Assembly: GCA_950295325.1 (NCBI GenBank) | Contig: OX485807.1 | Location: 32,337,666-32,401,665, forward strand | Direction: 5' to 3' | Source of the DNA: Polytrichum commune | Lineage: Eukaryota > Streptophyta > Polytrichopsida > Polytrichales > Polytrichaceae | DNA: 64,000 nucleotides | Part shown: positions 58,699 through 64,000 of the stretch, piece by piece | Layout: each line of letters opens with the position of its first letter | Position numbering within the stretch: the stretch's first letter is position 1 | Program-made: the position numbers and the translations under genes | The notes under the pieces: model-generated | What the model was told of the DNA's origin: nothing | The model's database searches: none | What the model saw: the letters and a program-made list of their open reading frames with translations, nothing else

Positions 58699-59959
58699 GC
58701 CACTTTATACTTGGGGCCGGATTGAGGGCCGGCCCAAACTCTCAAAATTTGGACCAATAGGATTGCTTGATTTTATCAAATTGGGTCCAATGGCTTTATT
58801 TTAAGGACCAACCCAAACACTCGCTCATCCCATGTAACGTCCTAGGTGGCACAATTTTGGTGCCAAATCATCGGGCCCGAACTCTCCACTCCTTTAATAA
58901 TGTAACAATTAGCATAAATATGATTGCATTAGACTAATAAGGCAACAATTAGGGCGTTAATCATACACTTAAGATAAAAATGAAACATGCAAGCATTTAA
59001 TCAAGCATATAGTATGGCTTAGGTTATGGGTTAGTCTAATAACGCAATAATTATCATAAATATGATAGCATTAGGCTAATAACACAACAATTAAGGTGCT
59101 AGTCACACACTTAAGATAAAAATAAAACATTCAAGCATTTAATCTATCACATAGTATGGCTTAGGCTATGGGTTAGTCTAATAAGACAACAACTAGTACA
59201 AGTATATTAGCATTAGGCTAATAACAATTAAGGTGCTAATCATACACTTAAGATAAAAATGAAAAATTTAAGTCGTTAATCAAGAATTTGGCGTACGTTA
59301 GGCAATGGGTTAGTCCAATAACACAAAAAATAGCAAAAATATGGTAGCATTAGGCTAATAACACAACAATTAGGGTACTAATCACACACTTAAGATAAAA
59401 ATGAAACATTTAAGCATTTAATCAAGGATGTGGTATGACTTAGGCGATGAGTTAGTCTAAAAAGGCAACAATTAATATAAATATGGTAGCATTAGGCTAA
59501 TAACACAACAATCAAGGTACACTCAAGACAAAAATAAGACATTTAAGCCTTTAAATCAAGAATTTGGTGTGTCTCGTAAACCGCACCCATCGGCTAATCC
59601 ATTGAACATGGTAGATAAATTTATGATAAGAACATTTTGACACTGGAATAGTTTCAAAGGCTCCGATTTAGTCTAGTGGGACCCAATTTGATTCACTAAC
59701 CACAACCCTATAGAAGTCATCCCCCATAATAAGTGTTGTGAAACTTTATTGTTGAGAACATCCGGCATTGACCATGGTAAGCTCCATGAAACTCAACCCT
59801 TAATATCATTGGGCCCTAGAATTGGGCCTCATCACTTTACATGGGACATGGTTGGGCCCGAAAAAACTCATAAAGTGGGGCCGGATGGTGGACTTAAATC
59901 ACACGAATTGGGCCGGTGCTCAGGCCGGCCCTAAGCCGTGTATAAAGCCACCCTTAAAG
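58691..59959. mobile_element. GGCC-rich terminal-inverted-repeat element, about 1.27 kb, non-autonomous
   Basis: The left end CTTTTAGGGCCACTTTATAC continues through GGGCCGG and GGGCCGGCCC. The right end, inverted, reads CTTTAAGGGTGGCTTTATAC and continues to GGGCCGGCCTGAG. The roughly 50-bp inverted arms enclose a 140-bp satellite and a spacer. No transposase frame. Superfamily not assignable by eye. Confidence 0.75.
58896..59582. repeat. Five-copy tandem satellite of about 140 bp
   Basis: Units begin near 58896, 59037, 59178, 59316 and 59458. Each contains 'gcattaggctaataa', 'caattaggg'/'caattaagg', 'cacttaagataaaaat' and 'ggcttaggctatgggtta'. It lies inside the GGCC-rich TIR element. Confidence 0.9.
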
Positions 59960-60046
59960 TCCGGGATCTGATGATGATGATATTGAATCCGATGACAAGG
60001 CAAGTTTGTGGGTAGCCACATGATAATATTATTATTTATCTTCTAT

Positions 60047-60432
60047 GGCCCACCTACTACAAATATGTGCCCCAGGCTCAATCACCTATTCATTTAGTTG
60101 GGCCCCGCCCCTCCCATGCCTCCTTCATTGTCCGGCCTTCCTACCCGCTCCTGCGTGGATCCTCCTTGTTGGGAATCAATGTGAGAATACCCGGTCACTT
60201 AAGCCATTAAGCTCCTTTGGCATGTGAAAGAACTACATCAATTAACTTGGGAATAATAAAAGTGATGTCAACTTGAATATTTACAATTTTGATCGGGTAT
60301 TGTTACATTGGTTTCCAACGAGGAGTTCCCATGCATGTGCAAGTAGGAACACCGGGTAGTGAAGGAGGGGTGGGAGGGGCGGGGCCCAACAAAATGAAGA
60401 TGTGATCTAGCCCATGGCCAACTATGTGGGTC
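60047..60432. mobile_element. Foldback element with about 150-bp arms
   Basis: The left arm contains GTTGGGCCCCGCCCCTCCCA and the right arm, inverted, contains exactly the same run. The arms also share 'tccttcattgtccgg'/'tccttcactacccgg', 'cctccttgttgggaatcaatg'-like sequence and 'aatacccg'. A spacer of about 90 bp separates them. No coding capacity. Confidence 0.8.
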
Positions 60433-63400
60433 TTAAACTTTGGTTGTATTTTTCTCGAAAGTTGAGCTCACAACCCAAGTATCATGTGCTCTCACTATAA
60501 TCTACGTCATGTCTAAGGGCCGGTTTACACTATGGACCATGTAGTTAGTTTTTGCTCTCATTTAAATAACCCAAAACCCAGGGTATAAACTCTCAAGGAA
60601 GGCTTTACTAGTGTCTATTACAGGCATTTGTCACTTCATAGTTCATCAATTAGACCAAAGGGTTGCTATATTTACTCTAAAACATGACTAGTATGTCTTT
60701 TGCTCTTCTTTTCTCTCATGATTTTCCTCTCAATATTTCTCAATCAGTGGGGTATGTGTGTCAGTAAGATGTAGTTTCCATCTCGCCATGAGATTTTGTA
60801 TAACAATAGTTAAGAGAGAACAATAGTCTTTGAGTATCACAATTGTCTTTGATAACCATTGGCCAATGCATTTTCAAATCACAACAATTCCTTCATTACT
60901 TGGTCCATGTTAATTCCAATACAAGACAAATTCTTTATTTCTTAATTTCCATATTTAATTATTACTCACAACTTATGCAACTAACAACGAACATCAAGGT
61001 CAAGCTATAATCTTGGTCGCCTTGCACAACTTGCAACAACAACAACCAGGGTAACACACAAGACAATAATTGATCTGGTTAAGGTGCATTTCATACTCAA
61101 ATATTTAATCTCTTGACTAAGTATTAATTTACACTTTAATTAAGACTAGGATAATTTATGCCTAAATTTCATTGATAAATTAAAGTTCGTCCTATCTTAG
61201 ACTTACTCTCAATAACCCTAATTTCTCAAATCCCCTCTAATCAACTGATCAGAAGTGATTTCTCATCACTTCAGTTGATTGGGATCCTCTCATTAACTTC
61301 ATTTTCCAAAAAATGGCATGAGCTCTAACCCCAACCACCACTACCCGAAGAAGTTGCTGCAAAAAGTGGGCTCCTAATACAACACATATGTGTACCTCCA
61401 CCCACTATCTACACAAGTTTTTGTACACAAGAATAAAGGAATATGTGTTATTGATAATAATAATAGGTACCAAGAGTCGAGCAACCATTGGCAAGCCCAA
61501 TCTCAAGGGTTGGGCACATGGCCTAGGTTTCCACAATGTGGGCGGCCTTTGAAGGACTTGGAGTGAAACAATAAATAAAAAAGAAAATTTTGAATGCAAT
61601 AGTAAAACTTCTCAATAAAAAATATTATTTTAATGGTCGGGTAAAACACAGGCAATGAGTTTGTTGCGTTGGGGTAAAATTCAATTTGCAAATTTATTGC
61701 ATTCTGCAGCTTGCGCAATGGCTGGCCTTGGCTATATCCATCTCTTTGTTGTGTTGTATATGTTTTGTTGCGTAAGTATGATCAATAGAAATTGGAGATC
61801 ATGAATAACTAACCAAATAGCATCCACATCCCTTAGAGTATTTACACACTAGGGTCCTAGGCCACAGAAATTCTAATTCTGAGTGGTTTTTTTGTAAGCC
61901 AAGAAGTTTACATTAGGGTCCAAATTCAAGGTATGAGAAATGAATGAGGATATTGTAGGATTACTTTAACACCAAAACTTAGCAATCCTTACTTAAGAAA
62001 TACTCCTCCTAGTTTGAAAAGCACATCTTTAAACATGAGTTCCCTCTTGAGTCCATAAGTGAGGTCCATAAAAAGATGTTGTGAACCCCAATTTTAGAGT
62101 GACCTCCATGACTCATCATGTAATACCAAGTGTTTCATGTCACCTTACATGATTGCCACACAACACATATCAATTGCCATGCAATACAATTAGCACCTAC
62201 GTGGTACCAACACTATCCATCCCATTTCAAAATCAACATAAGCCCATACTAAGTACCATAATAATATAGTAGTCAAAGACACACTATATCTCTGATTTAG
62301 TGTGGCACCACATTGAAATGCAATGCTAATTAGAGTGGCATAAATGACTTATCATGTAGCACCAAGTGTCCCATGCCACCTAACATGGTTGCAATCTATA
62401 GTAGAGACACCTATTCCCGATCAAGACCCCATCGGCAGTCTATAGGGTATTGGGATTTTGATCAGGGTGGAACCAATAGTGCCATGACAAATATGCTAAA
62501 GTGAGAAGGAATGAGCGGTTATGATAGACTCTAGACATTCATAATATGTTTGGGCCAAATTTTGGCTTCAAAATTCACAGTATTTTCAATTTAAGAAATA
62601 AAATTACCGAAAAATTTATAATCCTCCTGATTTCTATCTTCCTACGCAAAAGAAAAATTGCACCGTCTTATACTTCTCATGATGTGACACAAAATCGCTT
62701 AAGTGATTGGTTATGGGCTCCTCTACTCTAGTGATTGCAAGATCATTTAACTGGATCGATGACAAAATAGTGTGGCCTGCACTAAAATCAGATGTATAGT
62801 GTAACTGGTGCCAAATGGGGAGGTTTTGCCAAATTTTCAATGAGTGTCTTAATTTGGGCTTCAGGATGAAGCTTTAAATCTTTGGAGCACCAAATTTCTC
62901 AGACTCCTTGATGAACTTCCGCAAACTTGAGGACCCAGCTGCTCAATTTGGTAACTTGTCAAGTGATTAGTTGGAGATCCTCAGAAGTGAAGTGGAAATT
63001 TCTCCCCAGGTTCGTATGTTGAGCTTCAAGGTGAAGTTTAAAATCTTCTTTCAGTAGCATATAAGGTTAGTTTCTGTTTGAGGCCTCATCATTTGAAGAA
63101 CCAACTGCTAAATAATTGTATTTTGCCCAGTCAACTCACATTGTTGCTCCTTTCCTTTGAAAACAAAAACTTGAATGGATTTCTGAACTTGTTGAAGCGC
63201 AAGTGGAAAGGGTGTAAATAATATCGGAAGCATTGGGTTGTGAAACTCCAGTGTAGAGAATTTGGATGCCTTGGAGAAGACAGGAGGAATTTCGACATGC
63301 AATTTCTTAGTCTTTGTCTGTAGAAATTGTGGTTCGAAATTGCTGATGCGGATGGTGCAGTCCAAGTGGCAGCGATTGCCGGGTGAGATGACCTGCTATA

Positions 63401-63588
63401 CAACATCTTGTGGATTTTTTTCGTTTGTTTGAATCAAGGGTCTAAGAGCATAAAAATTGCAACGGAACTCCGTATTTCGGTTTTGTGTAGTTGTTGATTA
63501 CATCTGCACTAGATTGATTTCCATTGCAAAACCTAGGGGCTGACTACCTATAAACTGTGCATCCCAGGCTTTCTAAAAATTCTGGGAT
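60433..63588. other. Spacer and probable 3' region of the right-edge gene
   Basis: AT-rich. Direct 47-bp repeats occur at about 62111 and 62345 ('atgactcatcatgtaatacc' against 'atgacttatcatgtagcacc'). The last few hundred bases before 63589 probably form the 3' UTR of the minus-strand gene. A minus-strand frame at 63131-63406 has no recognisable content. Confidence 0.4.
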
Positions 63589-63948
63589 TTAAATCAATTT
63601 CTTCGCACCAAACTGCATTTCAGGGGGTTTAAGAGCACAATATCCATGTTCCTCCTCACTTTCACAACAGAATCCATATGCCCAACAGATTTGTACTTTG
63701 AAATATGCAATCCCAGGTGTAGCTGATGATGGGCCCTAATTCTGATATAAGGTGTAGTTCCTTGAATTGAATTCACTTCCTAAATGCTGTATTTTTCCTA
63801 GAGCCAAAATATATTGAAAAATCTTACCTGAACCTGGACCACCTGTCAAACATGTCTTTTCAGTCTTCAAAAAACCACTGGGAATGATGTGCATGCTAAA
63901 TGCTAGGCCTTGTCCAGTGTCATCCTGTCGCCCATGAAAAACTAATGT
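63589..63948 (-). CDS. Unidentified cysteine-containing protein, last two exons (5' part beyond the window)
   Basis: The penultimate exon 63948-63828 (acceptor ctcag, donor cag|gtaaga) and the last exon 63722-63589 (acceptor catcag, stop TAA) join in phase 1 without a stop. They give 84 residues containing TGQGLAFSMHIIPSG, CLTGGPGS, then KVQICWAYGFCCESEEEHGY and a tail ending QFGAKKLI. Four of the five cysteines lie in the second half, two of them adjacent (GFCCES). I do not recognise the family. The acceptor at 63949 is the least certain boundary. The remainder of the gene lies right of 64000. Confidence 0.5.
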
Positions 63949-64000
63949 CTGAGTTGGTCAAGAATTGTAACAAGTCACAAAAGTTTTATATGTTTCAAGA

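Noticed and set aside
58896-59582. Regular repeats that might suggest a CRISPR-like array
   Set aside because: Units of about 140 bp are contiguous and diverged, with no short constant repeat separated by unique spacers. It is a satellite in a plant genome.
1-64000. tRNA, rRNA, riboswitch or other structured RNA genes
   Set aside because: None could be recognised by eye. A covariance-model search would be needed to exclude tRNAs.

Overview
The window reads as nuclear DNA of a land plant, most likely a moss. Genes are intron-rich with GT..AG introns, several motifs match the plant telomere repeat (CCCTAAA), and Ty1/copia, CACTA and foldback elements fill AT-rich spacers. The strongest clue is the giant gene at 41.5-49.0 kb, whose protein joins a protein kinase, an NB-ARC ATPase and leucine-rich repeats. 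This PK-NBS-LRR class is known from mosses. The species cannot be fixed from sequence alone.

Layout. (1) 1-8.4 kb, plus strand: an intact ten-coding-exon ABCB (P-glycoprotein-type) transporter of 1300 aa, followed by a decayed duplicate of its own 3' end. (2) 10.7-20.0 kb, minus strand: a 16-exon gene that I assembled by matching splice sites and phase. It encodes a secreted protein of about 1006 aa with two leucine-rich-repeat blocks separated by about 690 residues of proline-rich repeats carrying a dense series of N-F-T glycosylation sequons. I do not know a described family with this order, and it is the best candidate for something new. (3) 21.9-24.4 kb, minus: a three-exon chaperonin 10 gene (105 aa). 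(4) 25.7-27.6 kb: a non-autonomous CACTA transposon with clear 3-bp target duplication. (5) 29.6-31.3 kb, minus: a two-exon polytopic membrane protein (348 aa) of unknown function, with a foldback element in its intron and about four imperfect tandem repeats of 200-220 bp running upstream from its start codon. (6) 34.4-40.1 kb: a broken Ty1/copia retrotransposon with LTR-like ends in inverted orientation. (7) 40.1-49.0 kb, minus: the intact 2493-aa PK-NB-ARC-LRR gene with about 60 LRRs, plus a decayed continuation of the LRR array that has been hit by a TA-flanked miniature transposon. (8) 49-64 kb: mostly repeats (foldback elements, diverged segmental duplications, a GGCC-rich TIR element with an internal 140-bp satellite), and at the right edge the last two exons of an unidentified cysteine-rich protein on the minus strand.

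The genes do not form a pathway. The transporter, chaperonin and membrane protein look like ordinary housekeeping or accessory loci. The NLR and the LRR/proline-rich secreted protein are plausible immunity or cell-wall genes, and both evolve by expansion of internal tandem repeats. Gene models rest on reading frame, splice-site and phase consistency and on recognised motifs. No transcript or database evidence was available.
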